Origin: CAJXSN01 sp947492235
Lineage (GTDB): Bacteria > Pseudomonadota > Alphaproteobacteria > Sphingomonadales > Sphingomonadaceae
Assembly (NCBI RefSeq): GCF_042492175.1
Contig: NZ_CP170453.1
Span: 2,232,001-2,296,000, forward strand
Direction of reading: 5' to 3'
Length of the DNA stretch: 64,000 nt
The notes below the pieces were generated by a model. That model was not told the DNA's origin. It saw only the letters and a program-made list of their open reading frames with translations, and made no database searches. Positions 19,723 through 27,971 of the stretch are shown here, one piece after another. How positions within the stretch are numbered: the first letter of the stretch is position 1; each line of letters begins with the position of its first letter. The position numbers were made by a program, and so were the translations under genes.

Positions 19723-20556
19723 TCAGACGCGTGTGTTGTCATACAGGCCCAGCGCGAAAATCTGTGCGCGCCGGTCGCTCCGGTGTTCGAGACCGCCAAA
19801 AACCTTTCCGGCAGCAGAGCTGTAATCCAGTTGCTCGGCCATGGCTTCGTAATCGCCTGCCGCGATGGCCGCATTGAGCTTGGGGCTTTCGGCCAGCGAT
19901 ACCTTGCCGATCCCGACATTGTAGACGAGGTCCACCAGCGCATCGAATTCGTTCTGGTAGAGCGGCAAATCGCCCACCAGATCGCGGACGCCTTCTGCGG
20001 CACGGTCGGTGTCGGCCTTCAGAAACTGCATAGCGCGTTCGTGGCTGATCGTATCACCCACTTGCAGCCCGTCGCTCGGCAAGACCAAATGGCCTGCACC
20101 GACTAGCGGATTGCCAATCACACTGGAGTAGACGGTCAATTTCAGTCCCTCTTCCTCGACAATGGCGTCAAGCAGCTCGTCGCTGGGATTGAGCGCTTCT
20201 GCGGGTAGTCGGGCTGCCTCTACCGGAGCCGACTGCACGGAATCGGGCAGCGGCGCAGACACTTGCGATTGACTGAAGGCTCCGGTGCTCTGAGCGCCGA
20301 CTATCATGGCCGATCCGCCCAGCATCAGGGCTGCCCGCTTGCGCTTATACCCGCGGGGCCGGGGCTTTTTGGCAGCGGGGAGGAAAGAGGCTGAGCTGCC
20401 CGACATGTGCCGCCCTCCCGGCGTCCGGTTTCGCGCCGTGCGGAGCGCATTCTTTAAACGGTCACGCTTACGGCGCCGGTGTCTCCGGCCAGTGTGGAGC
20501 GCTTCTTTGACGGTATTTGGTGAATTGGAAGATTGAATTTTTTCAGGGGTTTGCAT
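19723..20556 (-). CDS. Lysozyme-fold (GH24-like) protein with degraded catalytic triad
   Basis: 277 residues from the ATG at 20556 (AAGGA 4 nt upstream). A second ATG at 20406 (residue 51) also has a strong site (GGGAGG, 6 nt) and would place a basic region and the hydrophobic segment ALMLGGSAMIVGA as a signal anchor right at the N-terminus. The C-terminal half (about 128-277) is phage-type lysozyme: EEEGLKLTVY, GAGHLV, YQNEFDALVDLVYNVG. The usual E-x8-D/C-x5-T triad reads E136-x8-S145-x5-L151, so activity may be lost or changed. No phage genes are near. The N-terminal 75 residues are highly basic. Confidence 0.8.
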   Translation of the reverse strand: MQTPEKIQSSNSPNTVKEALHTGRRHRRRKRDRLKNALRTARNRTPGGRHMSGSSASFLPAAKKPRPRGYKRKRAALMLGGSAMIVGAQSTGAFSQSQVSAPLPDSVQSAPVEAARLPAEALNPSDELLDAIVEEEGLKLTVYSSVIGNPLVGAGHLVLPSDGLQVGDTISHERAMQFLKADTDRAAEGVRDLVGDLPLYQNEFDALVDLVYNVGIGKVSLAESPKLNAAIAAGDYEAMAEQLDYSSAAGKVFGGLEHRSDRRAQIFALGLYDNTRV

Positions 20557-20684
20557 AGGGTCCTTGTGAAAATCAGGTTTGGTCGGGCCGATTGGCCGGT
20601 GTCTTACTGATTCAACGGATAGGGGACCCCGAACGGTCCACGGCTCGGCGCGGTGAGGCAACGGGTGGGGCGGGTACTCTCGCG

Positions 20685-21929
20685 CTACGGGACGATATTG
20701 ACCGTCTGGGTCGTCGGCAGGTCTTTCGCGTTCTTCTGCAGGTTCAGAACCTGTTGCAGGAGGGCAATCACCTGAACCGAGCGGTCATCGTAAGCGGGCG
20801 CGGCGACCGAGTATCGTGAGCCCCGAAAGGCGGTCGAGATGGCGCCGCTGCCATTGCCCTGTAGTTGGAACAGCGCTGCGCCATTGCGCAAACGATAGGC
20901 AAGTTTGACGTCTTTTTCATCTTCGGGTGGCCTGACGACTTCCCCAAGAAAATAGAATGCTGCCTGGATTGAGCGGAAAGTGATCGTCGCTTTCTTGAAA
21001 CCGGCTTCTCGCTCCTCTCCCGATCCTGCGATTTTCAGGTCGGTCGCGCCTTCTTCCTCAGGGAAGGACAAAGAGCCCTTGGCGGTTGCATCGGCGCTGA
21101 GCGACAGGTTGCAGATTCCCGACGCTTCCGTGTCGATGCGGGTACGTTCGCCAGCGTTGACAGTGCCCAGGCCCTGATGATCCGCCTTGAGTACAAAAGA
21201 GTCGCTGACCTTTCGGACGAGTATTGAATTGACGATATCGTATTTCGAACCATCAAGGGTCGCGATCTCGCTCAGCGAGGTGTTTCCCCGCACATCGGCC
21301 CAGTCAAACAATTTTGTATCTTCGGCCTCGATCGTATCGGGCATCAGTCTGTGGCGGAACAGGAAATCCTGAAAGCAGATTGTTTCAGGATCCCCCGGGT
21401 CGTTCTGCAGCACCCCGATTTCCTTGTTGTCCTCGCCGAAAAACGTGATCTTCTCGATAAACAGCATGGCGATCAGATCGTCGCGCCACCCCTGCTCGAT
21501 CAGCGTCTCGATCAGGCTGGCGGGCAGCGGCTGCATGATCCCGCGCTGAAAATTCTCGGTGTTGAGCACAGCCACATCGAAACTGGGCGAGGAGCTGGCG
21601 CTGACGCCTAGGCTAGAGCTGACGTCGGTGCCTTCATCAAAAATTGTCTCTCCACCCGGTGCGTTGCTCACATTGGTGCCGGGAAATGATGGTGACAGGC
21701 TCGCAGAAGTCGAGAAGCTCGCATTACCCCGCAGCGAACTTACCGTTGTGAAATGCATCGGATAGCGATGCGCTGCCCGCACAATATTGAGCAGTGTCAA
21801 CTCGTCGCTCGTCTCGGCGACCATCTCGTTATAATCGACGGCCACGCGGTGCAGCTGATGCTGCGCGGCGCAGCCGGACAGCAGTGCAGCAGACGCAGTG
21901 ATGGTAAGGAATTTCGAAAAACGGCGCAT
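20685..21929 (-). CDS. Lipoprotein of unknown function
   Basis: 414 residues starting at MRRFSKFLTITAS with GGGGGAG about 6 nt upstream. The signal peptide ends in a lipobox LLSGC near residue 19. The mature protein opens with a helical YNEMVAETSDELTLLNIVRAAHRYPMHFTTV block, then a Ser/Gly-rich segment, then a mixed alpha/beta body with a QGNGSGAISTAFRGSRYSV stretch near the C-terminus. I recall the N-terminal pattern from uncharacterised proteobacterial lipoproteins but cannot assign a function. It is upstream of the lysozyme-like gene on the same strand (128 bp gap) and divergent from uvrA. Confidence 0.75.
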   Translation of the reverse strand: MRRFSKFLTITASAALLSGCAAQHQLHRVAVDYNEMVAETSDELTLLNIVRAAHRYPMHFTTVSSLRGNASFSTSASLSPSFPGTNVSNAPGGETIFDEGTDVSSSLGVSASSSPSFDVAVLNTENFQRGIMQPLPASLIETLIEQGWRDDLIAMLFIEKITFFGEDNKEIGVLQNDPGDPETICFQDFLFRHRLMPDTIEAEDTKLFDWADVRGNTSLSEIATLDGSKYDIVNSILVRKVSDSFVLKADHQGLGTVNAGERTRIDTEASGICNLSLSADATAKGSLSFPEEEGATDLKIAGSGEEREAGFKKATITFRSIQAAFYFLGEVVRPPEDEKDVKLAYRLRNGAALFQLQGNGSGAISTAFRGSRYSVAAPAYDDRSVQVIALLQQVLNLQKNAKDLPTTQTVNIVP

Positions 21930-22090
21930 GTCTCTCTCCCCCAAGATGAGCAGATTGCGACCGATATTTCTTTTCTGTTGTCGAGCGGTTTTAGAGAATT
22001 TCCGCGTTCGTGTCACCTCCGGGGGGAACAAGGACATCGTCTGGCCGATTGAAAGCGGTGGGTAGGGGCATCATTTCAATGCCAGTTGTC

Positions 22091-22116
22091 TTGACAGGCC
22101 CGAACACAACAGGAAC
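22091..22116 (+). promoter_or_regulatory. uvrA promoter -35 and LexA (SOS) box
   Basis: GAAC-ACAACAG-GAAC at 22102-22116 is the GAAC-N7-GAAC direct repeat, the reverse complement of the alphaproteobacterial LexA operator GTTC-N7-GTTC. A TTGACA hexamer (22091-22096) just upstream is a plausible -35 element, so LexA would block RNA polymerase. The box ends 11 bp before the uvrA ATG. The same operator occurs before recA in this window. Confidence 0.85.
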
Positions 22117-22127
22117 ACGCATCCCTT

Positions 22128-25043
22128 ATGGCATTGACAAAAATTTCCGTACGCGGCGCGCGCGAGCATAATCTCAAAGGCGTCGATATCGATCTGCCGA
22201 GGGACGCGCTGATCGTCATCACCGGCCTGTCGGGCAGCGGCAAATCCTCGCTCGCCTTCGATACGATCTATGCCGAGGGGCAGCGGCGCTATGTCGAGAG
22301 CCTTTCGGCCTATGCGCGGCAGTTTCTGGAGATGATGCAGAAGCCCGATGTTGAGCATATTGACGGGCTGTCCCCGGCGATTTCCATCGAGCAGAAGACC
22401 ACCAGCCGCAATCCGCGTTCGACCGTGGCGACCGTCACCGAAATCTACGACTATATGCGGCTGCTATGGGCGCGGGTGGGGGTGCCGTATTCGCCCGCCA
22501 CCGGCGAGCCGATCGAGGCGCAGACGGTCTCCAACATGGTCGACCGTGTGATGGCGCTGCCAGAAGGCACGCGGCTCTATCTGCTGGCCCCCGTGGTGCG
22601 TGGCCGCAAGGGCGAGTATCGCAAGGAACTGGCCGAGTGGCAGAAATCCGGCTTCACCCGCGTGCGGGTCGACGGCGAGATCTACGGCATCGAAGACGCG
22701 CCTGCGCTCGACAAGAAGTTCAAGCACGACATCGAAGTCGTGGTGGACCGGCTGGCGGTGAAGGAAGGGCTGGAAAGCCGCCTTGCCGACAGTTTCGAAC
22801 AAGCGCTGAAGCTGGCTGACGGGCTGGCCTATGTCGATCTGGCTGATAGCGTGGTGCCGGGGCGCGAGGATGAGGCTGCCGAAGGCGGCGCGATGAAGGG
22901 GGCTGGCATTCCGGCTAACCGCATTGTGTTTTCCGAGCGGTTTTCTTGTCCGGTCAGCGGCTTCACGATTGAGGAAATCGAGCCGCGCCTGTTCTCTTTC
23001 AACTCGCCGCAGGGGGCCTGCCCGACCTGTGATGGGCTGGGCGAGAAGCAGCTTTTCGATCCGCAGCTGGTGGTGCCGAACGAGGGACTCAGCCTCAAGA
23101 AGGGCGCGGTGGTGCCTTGGGCCAAGAGCAATCCGCCTTCGCCCTATTATATGCAGGTGCTGGGGTCGCTCGCCAAGGAATATGGCTTCGACCTGACCAC
23201 TCCGTGGGAGGAGCTGGGCGAGGCGAACCACGACATCATCCTGTATGGTACGAAGGGTGCGCGCGTGCCGCTGACATTCAAGGACGGGCGCAAGCAATAC
23301 ACGGTCAATAAGCCGTTCGAGGGCGTGATCGGCAATCTCAACCGCCGCCTGATGCAGACCGAGAGCACTTGGATGCAGGACGAGCTGGCCAAATTCCAGA
23401 CCGCGCAGCCATGCGAGACATGCGGCGGGGCGCGGCTGAACGAGAAGGCGCGGGCGGTGAAGGTCGCGCTCACCGATATCAGCGCGCCGACGCGGATGAG
23501 TGTGTCCGATGCGAAGGAGTGGTTCCTCGGCCTCGACGCGCAGCTCACCGAAACGCAGAGTCAGATTGCCAAGGCGATCCTTAAGGAAATCAACGAGCGG
23601 CTGGGCTTCCTCGACAATGTCGGGCTGGATTATCTCAATCTCGACCGGACTTCGGGCACCTTGAGCGGCGGGGAGAGCCAGCGCATCCGTCTCGCCAGCC
23701 AGATCGGCAGTGGCCTCTCCGGCGTGCTCTACGTGCTCGACGAGCCCAGCATTGGCCTGCACCAGCGCGACAATGACCGGCTGCTGGAAACGCTCAAGCG
23801 GCTGCGCGATCTCGGCAACACGGTAATCGTGGTGGAGCATGACGAGGACGCCATCCGTCAGGCCGACCATGTGGTCGATCTGGGCCCCGGCGCCGGCGTG
23901 CGCGGGGGCGAGGTGGTGGCACAGGGCACGCTCAAGCAGGTCATGCGCTCGAAACGCTCGATGACCGCCGACTACCTCACCGGGCGGCGGGAGATCGCGG
24001 TCCCCAAGGAACGCCGGAAGGGCAACGGGCACACCCTGACCGTCCATGGCGCGCGGGCGAACAATTTGGACAACGTCACCGCCAGCCTGCCGCTCGGCAC
24101 CTTCACCTGCATCACCGGCGTTTCGGGCAGCGGCAAGTCCAGCTTCACCATCGACACGCTCTATGCCGCCGCCGCCCGCACATTGAACGGCGCGCGGGTC
24201 ATCGCGGGCGCGCACGACAAGGTCACCGGCCTCGAATATTGCGACAAGGTGATCGAGATCGACCAGTCGCCCATCGGACGCACCCCGCGCAGCAACCCCG
24301 CCACCTACACCGGCGCCTTCACCAATATCCGCGACTGGTTCGCCGGCCTGCCCGAAGCGCAGGCGCGCGGCTACAAGCCCGGCCGGTTCAGCTTTAACGT
24401 TAAGGGCGGCCGGTGCGAGGCGTGCCAGGGCGACGGCCTGATCAAGATCGAGATGCACTTCCTGCCCGACGTCTACGTCACCTGCGAGGAATGCGGCGGC
24501 AAACGCTACAACCGCGAAACGCTGGAGGTGAAGTTCAAGGGCCACTCCATCGCCGATGTGCTGGACATGACGATCGAGGACGCGGAGAGCTTCTTCAAGG
24601 CCGTCCCCCCCATCCGCGACAAAATGCATATGCTGAACGAGGTGGGGCTGAGCTACGTCAAGGTCGGCCAGCAGGCGACCACGCTGTCAGGCGGCGAGGC
24701 GCAGCGGGTGAAACTGGCCAAGGAACTGAGCAAACGCAGCACCGGCCAGACGCTGTATATTCTGGATGAACCGACCACCGGCCTGCATTTCGAGGACGTG
24801 CGCAAATTGCTGGAAGTGCTCCACCGGCTGGTGGATCAGGGGAACAGCGTGGTGGTGATCGAGCACAATCTGGATGTGATCAAAACTGCGGACCATATCC
24901 TCGACCTCGGCCCCGATGGCGGCGTGCGCGGGGGTGAGGTTGTGGCGGAGGGGACGCCGGAGGAAGTGGCCGCAGTTTCCGAGAGCTATACGGGGCAGTA
25001 TTTGAAGCCGATGCTGGAGCGGCAGAGGGAGGCGGCGGAGTAG
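22128..25043 (+). CDS. uvrA: Excinuclease ABC subunit A
   Basis: 971 residues. Damage-recognition ATPase of nucleotide excision repair, with two ABC modules: Walker A GLSGSGKSS near residue 33 and GVSGSGKSS near 665, two LSGGE signatures, and two DEP Walker B motifs. The C-terminal zinc finger (CEACQGDG..CEECGGK) is intact. In the first zinc motif the pattern CPVSGF..CPTCDG has Ser in place of the second Cys of E. coli UvrA; I recall this as usual in alphaproteobacteria, so not a defect. LexA box upstream. Its stop is only 11 bp from the convergent HEPN gene. Confidence 0.97.
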   Translation: MALTKISVRGAREHNLKGVDIDLPRDALIVITGLSGSGKSSLAFDTIYAEGQRRYVESLSAYARQFLEMMQKPDVEHIDGLSPAISIEQKTTSRNPRSTVATVTEIYDYMRLLWARVGVPYSPATGEPIEAQTVSNMVDRVMALPEGTRLYLLAPVVRGRKGEYRKELAEWQKSGFTRVRVDGEIYGIEDAPALDKKFKHDIEVVVDRLAVKEGLESRLADSFEQALKLADGLAYVDLADSVVPGREDEAAEGGAMKGAGIPANRIVFSERFSCPVSGFTIEEIEPRLFSFNSPQGACPTCDGLGEKQLFDPQLVVPNEGLSLKKGAVVPWAKSNPPSPYYMQVLGSLAKEYGFDLTTPWEELGEANHDIILYGTKGARVPLTFKDGRKQYTVNKPFEGVIGNLNRRLMQTESTWMQDELAKFQTAQPCETCGGARLNEKARAVKVALTDISAPTRMSVSDAKEWFLGLDAQLTETQSQIAKAILKEINERLGFLDNVGLDYLNLDRTSGTLSGGESQRIRLASQIGSGLSGVLYVLDEPSIGLHQRDNDRLLETLKRLRDLGNTVIVVEHDEDAIRQADHVVDLGPGAGVRGGEVVAQGTLKQVMRSKRSMTADYLTGRREIAVPKERRKGNGHTLTVHGARANNLDNVTASLPLGTFTCITGVSGSGKSSFTIDTLYAAAARTLNGARVIAGAHDKVTGLEYCDKVIEIDQSPIGRTPRSNPATYTGAFTNIRDWFAGLPEAQARGYKPGRFSFNVKGGRCEACQGDGLIKIEMHFLPDVYVTCEECGGKRYNRETLEVKFKGHSIADVLDMTIEDAESFFKAVPPIRDKMHMLNEVGLSYVKVGQQATTLSGGEAQRVKLAKELSKRSTGQTLYILDEPTTGLHFEDVRKLLEVLHRLVDQGNSVVVIEHNLDVIKTADHILDLGPDGGVRGGEVVAEGTPEEVAAVSESYTGQYLKPMLERQREAAE

Positions 25044-25054
25044 ATATTGGCGCG

Positions 25055-25840
25055 CTAAAAGCCGTTGTTGATCTGATCGAATAGTGAAGTCGCAAATTTT
25101 CTGAAAAACTCTAGTATGTCGGTGAATTCATTCGGGCCAAATACGACTTTGCTCATTCCGTGAACTGCGTCATTCCTTCTTTCGATGTTTCTTGAAAGCA
25201 TGGCCAATGCCTTTCGGGTATTGTCGCCATCACTCGTTCCCTCAGACCAACCCAACTCGCGAAGCCGGCCACCAAAGTCATTATTGAAAGGTGAGGATAG
25301 TCCCAAGCTGCCAAATATGTTTTCTATGGCTGCCTGACTTGGATTGCCCATCTCGGAAGTTATTGCTTCACCCTCAAGCGTGAAATCTTCAGTATCGTTG
25401 AGGCACTCTTTTAGAGATTGCTCAACCCGATGGAAATTTACGCGAACTCCGCGCACTGAGCCACTTTTCTTGAACCTATATGTTCCTGCAGCCGCCACCA
25501 AATATGCTTCGCGTATGCCGGAGCTAATATCCGAGAACCTCGCCGAGGTTTGGGTGTGGTGAGTTAAGATGTCAGACACCAAGACTTTTATAAATTTCTG
25601 AAAACTAGCGATAATCCCGACAAACAGAAAAGTTTCTATGATGGTTTTGTCGATGCCTTGAATGTAAGTTGCTTGGCGAGTTTGCGCCTCGAGATTTGTT
25701 GGCAAGAAGGACGAGACGTTGTGTTGAGTGATGATCTTTTGTAGCGCGCCTTGTTGGGTCTCTAGCGCAGCGTAGGTAGAACTGAGAGCGTCAAGTTCTA
25801 TTTCAAGTCCAGCGAGTGAAAGAGGGCCGTGTAGAGCCAT
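25055..25840 (-). CDS. HEPN-domain protein, MAE_28990/MAE_18760-like, partner of DUF262 protein
   Basis: 261 residues. The C-terminal third carries the HEPN ribonuclease signature R-x4-H as R222-N-D-A-V-H227 inside a helical IERRNDAVHGMSKVVF segment. The rest is helical, with FLFVGIIASFQKFIKVLVSDI near residues 71-91 forming a hydrophobic core helix rather than a clear membrane anchor. I recall this HEPN group being encoded next to DUF262 proteins, as here: the ATG follows the DUF262 TAA with no spacer. The likely role is RNA (or tRNA) cleavage in a toxin-antitoxin or antiphage unit; the substrate is unknown. Base composition is clearly AT-richer than uvrA. Confidence 0.75.
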   Translation of the reverse strand: MALHGPLSLAGLEIELDALSSTYAALETQQGALQKIITQHNVSSFLPTNLEAQTRQATYIQGIDKTIIETFLFVGIIASFQKFIKVLVSDILTHHTQTSARFSDISSGIREAYLVAAAGTYRFKKSGSVRGVRVNFHRVEQSLKECLNDTEDFTLEGEAITSEMGNPSQAAIENIFGSLGLSSPFNNDFGGRLRELGWSEGTSDGDNTRKALAMLSRNIERRNDAVHGMSKVVFGPNEFTDILEFFRKFATSLFDQINNGF

Positions 25841-27061
25841 TTACAGAGCCGCTTCTATCTCTTTCTTAATGAGCTTAATTCGATCTTGTATCGAAGACGC
25901 CGTATTTGCTCGGCCTACCAAAGTATCGTATTCTTGATGATCTTTATAAGTGAACGCGACTACGCGTTCCCGGATTTCATCGGCGGCATGTTCAATTGTC
26001 TCTTTCTCATGGAGCATTTGGAAAAGTGCAACCATGACAGCATCATAAAGAGGGCGTGATGGACTTGTAGCTCCCCCTTCTTTTTTGGGTGCAAGTCTGA
26101 ATAGTTGATCACCAAATACCGTATGGGCGAGGTTTAATGTTGTTTCGAATTCTTCAGCTTTTTGATTTGCAGCTGCAATGCTGAGTTTGGAGCCAGTCTC
26201 CGCCATGTTGTCGAGCATCCTTCGGACAGATCCTGAAATTTTCTTCGGGTCCTGAAAAGCAAAGAAACGCAACACGATCTCTACATCTAGCATTCGCTTG
26301 TATAGTGAGTGATTCCTCAGGACTTGATCTGCTGCGCCATCAGAAAGCGTATGAGCTTCATGACGTGGGATCTTCCAAGCGTCGGTGAACTTTGGAAGTC
26401 CCGAGAGGCGGATCAATTGCTCGTTGAATGGTCCACCATAAAGCGCATTGCGCAATTCTTGAGCATTGAGTTTTTCGCCGCCTGTATTCAGCCGATCAAA
26501 AACCTGAGACCTTAAAGCATGAGCATATGGATTAGTTTCGTCGTCTTCCGGGGTAAGCGTAATCGTGGACATAGTCGCTCTCTGGAGACCCTTGCGAACA
26601 AGAGGGGGCAGACCCGCAAAAGTACGACCGTTTAGGGCGCGCCAAACCTCGAGGCCTTCTAGCTCCAGGTTCCCATCAAAAAATTCAATGATCGCGTTAA
26701 GTCGTTGTTGTCCGTCCATCACCTCAAATTCACCGATATTCTTCTCATAGAGGAATATTGGTGGAACCGGGACGTTCATTAGGAAGCTCTCTATGAGGCG
26801 AGATTTCTTTTTATTATCCCATCTAAGTCGCCGTTGATACTCCGGGCGAAGTTCCCCCCACTGCTTAGTCCGAATAAAATCAACGACATAAGTAAGAAAA
26901 ATCTTATTTTCTTCCTTTTGTACAGACAAACGCCCTTTTCGAAAGAAATCTTCGATGTCTTGATCGCTCGCTCCTTCCGGAAGGACAGGTATCTGGACAG
27001 GCAAGGGCTCCTCGTCGCCGTCGTCGTTAAATAAGTTCATTTGCTCGATATTGCTGTCCAT
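25841..27061 (-). CDS. DUF262 (ParB/GmrS-like NTPase fold) protein
   Basis: 406 residues from the ATG at 27061; a GTG at 27124 would add 21 residues. The N-terminal half is DUF262: LRPEYQRRLRWD (71-82) and VMDGQQRLNAI (114-124), the two hallmark motifs of the ParB-like fold also found in GmrSD/BrxU/SspE restriction proteins, where this domain senses or hydrolyses nucleotide. No C-terminal DUF1524 HNH nuclease motif is visible; the C-terminal half is helical and charged. The effector is therefore probably supplied by the adjacent HEPN gene. Weak ribosome site (AAGAGA). AT-rich, with codon use unlike neighbouring core genes, suggesting acquisition. Confidence 0.85.
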   Translation of the reverse strand: MDSNIEQMNLFNDDGDEEPLPVQIPVLPEGASDQDIEDFFRKGRLSVQKEENKIFLTYVVDFIRTKQWGELRPEYQRRLRWDNKKKSRLIESFLMNVPVPPIFLYEKNIGEFEVMDGQQRLNAIIEFFDGNLELEGLEVWRALNGRTFAGLPPLVRKGLQRATMSTITLTPEDDETNPYAHALRSQVFDRLNTGGEKLNAQELRNALYGGPFNEQLIRLSGLPKFTDAWKIPRHEAHTLSDGAADQVLRNHSLYKRMLDVEIVLRFFAFQDPKKISGSVRRMLDNMAETGSKLSIAAANQKAEEFETTLNLAHTVFGDQLFRLAPKKEGGATSPSRPLYDAVMVALFQMLHEKETIEHAADEIRERVVAFTYKDHQEYDTLVGRANTASSIQDRIKLIKKEIEAAL

Positions 27062-27195
27062 TAAATTTCTCTTACGCAGGGATGTTTTGCAAGTGACACG
27101 CTTCTTGTGATTTGCCAATACCACGATCTAGCCGGCTTTCTTGTCCGGACTGTTCAGGCCAAAACTCCGGGGACAATTTACTCCATAGCGCAAGC

Positions 27196-27600
27196 CTACT
27201 TTCGAGTATTCTGCGAAGGCTGCAATCGATCGATCAGATACTCTTCCAACGATGCTGCCTGATATGGCTCCGCCACAGACACAGCGCGCACGAAGGCGGG
27301 TTCTCTACCCTGTGACCAGCCCGAGTGCTGTAATTTAAGGCGACCCGCGTTCCATCGGAAGTAGGTCGAAAGGCGGCGGCCTATCGTGCTCTTTAGTGAC
27401 GCTTTGCCGATATAGAGCAAGCGGTCGTCGGCATCGAAGATGAAGTAACAACCCGTCGCTTTCGCCTCAGGGAATTCTTTGTCCGGGCCATCGTCATTCA
27501 GGTCGTACCTGTCACTCAGGGCCGATACTCCGAAACGGTGCATCCGGGCGCACGCGGTGATGGCCGCTGCGAGTTCGGTAACTGTTGCGTCATGAGCCAT
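27196..27600 (-). CDS. GIY-YIG nuclease-fold protein
   Basis: 134 residues. The order of motifs fits GIY-YIG: GCYFIF (50-55, in place of GIY) and LLYIGKA (61-67), Arg in GRRLSTYF (74-81), Glu in SLEEYLIDRL (117-126) and Asn131 in QPSQNTR near the C-terminus. All canonical catalytic positions appear present (Tyr, Tyr/Gly, Arg, Glu, Asn). It could be a stand-alone nuclease. It lies 134 bp upstream of the DUF262 gene on the same strand and may be the third member of the island or an independent gene. Composition is intermediate between the island and the core. Confidence 0.8.
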   Translation of the reverse strand: MAHDATVTELAAAITACARMHRFGVSALSDRYDLNDDGPDKEFPEAKATGCYFIFDADDRLLYIGKASLKSTIGRRLSTYFRWNAGRLKLQHSGWSQGREPAFVRAVSVAEPYQAASLEEYLIDRLQPSQNTRK

Positions 27601-27971
27601 GCGTTAATCCTGTCCTGCATGTCCAACCTGTATAGATAACCCGGTTCCCTTCAATCCCCCCAAGGAGGAACCCTTGTAGATTCACCTCCAGGTCGGTCCC
27701 GACACCACCCACTCAACTGTCCTGTTCGGGGCCTTCAGGGCGGGGCTCTCGATAGGGCTGAAAGGCAGCTGGGTCCCGGCTCAAGGCCCGGATGACGGAG
27801 GGGGCGCCCGGGATGACGGAGGGGGCGGCCGGGATGGCAGGCGTTGGGAGGCGCCCCGATAGGCGCTTGCGCGGGTCGGCCCAACGCGCCCTTGCCGCGG
27901 CGCTAAGGCAATCGCAACTCTCTTGCAGCTACACAGCGTTCCCGACCCACACAGCCGGGAGGATAGGCGAC
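27601..27971. other. Gene-free 370-bp region between GIY-YIG gene and small lipoprotein-like gene
   Basis: Upstream region of two divergent genes. The 27601-27765 part has no open frame or motif I can support. The part from 27769 on holds repeat DNA (listed separately). GGGAGG at 27957-27962 serves the downstream gene. This is also the right-hand boundary of the putative island; I see no tRNA, integrase or direct repeat marking it. Confidence 0.5.
27769..27831. repeat. Palindromic element plus two 21-bp tandem copies
   Basis: 27769-27799 (CTGGGTCCCGGCTC then AAGGCCCGGATGACGG) is another form of the dispersed palindrome, the same family as that at btuF. From 27790 the last part is duplicated in tandem: 27790-27810 and 27811-27831 differ at one position (GGATGACGGAGGGGGCG core). 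It looks like slippage on a decayed palindromic element at the edge of the island. Confidence 0.75.

Noticed and set aside
19723..20556. Prophage, because of a phage-type lysozyme
   Set aside because: No holin, integrase, tail or capsid genes nearby; the protein is membrane-anchored and its triad is altered.
22920..23040. Loss of a zinc-ligand Cys (CPVS instead of CPxC) in UvrA
   Set aside because: I recall this Ser as usual in alphaproteobacterial UvrA, so it is not evidence of a defective protein.
22464..24629. 721-codon open frame antisense to uvrA
   Set aside because: Antisense shadow of conserved uvrA codons; no recognisable motif.
27790..27831. CRISPR array
   Set aside because: Only two directly abutting 21-bp copies, no spacers and no cas genes.
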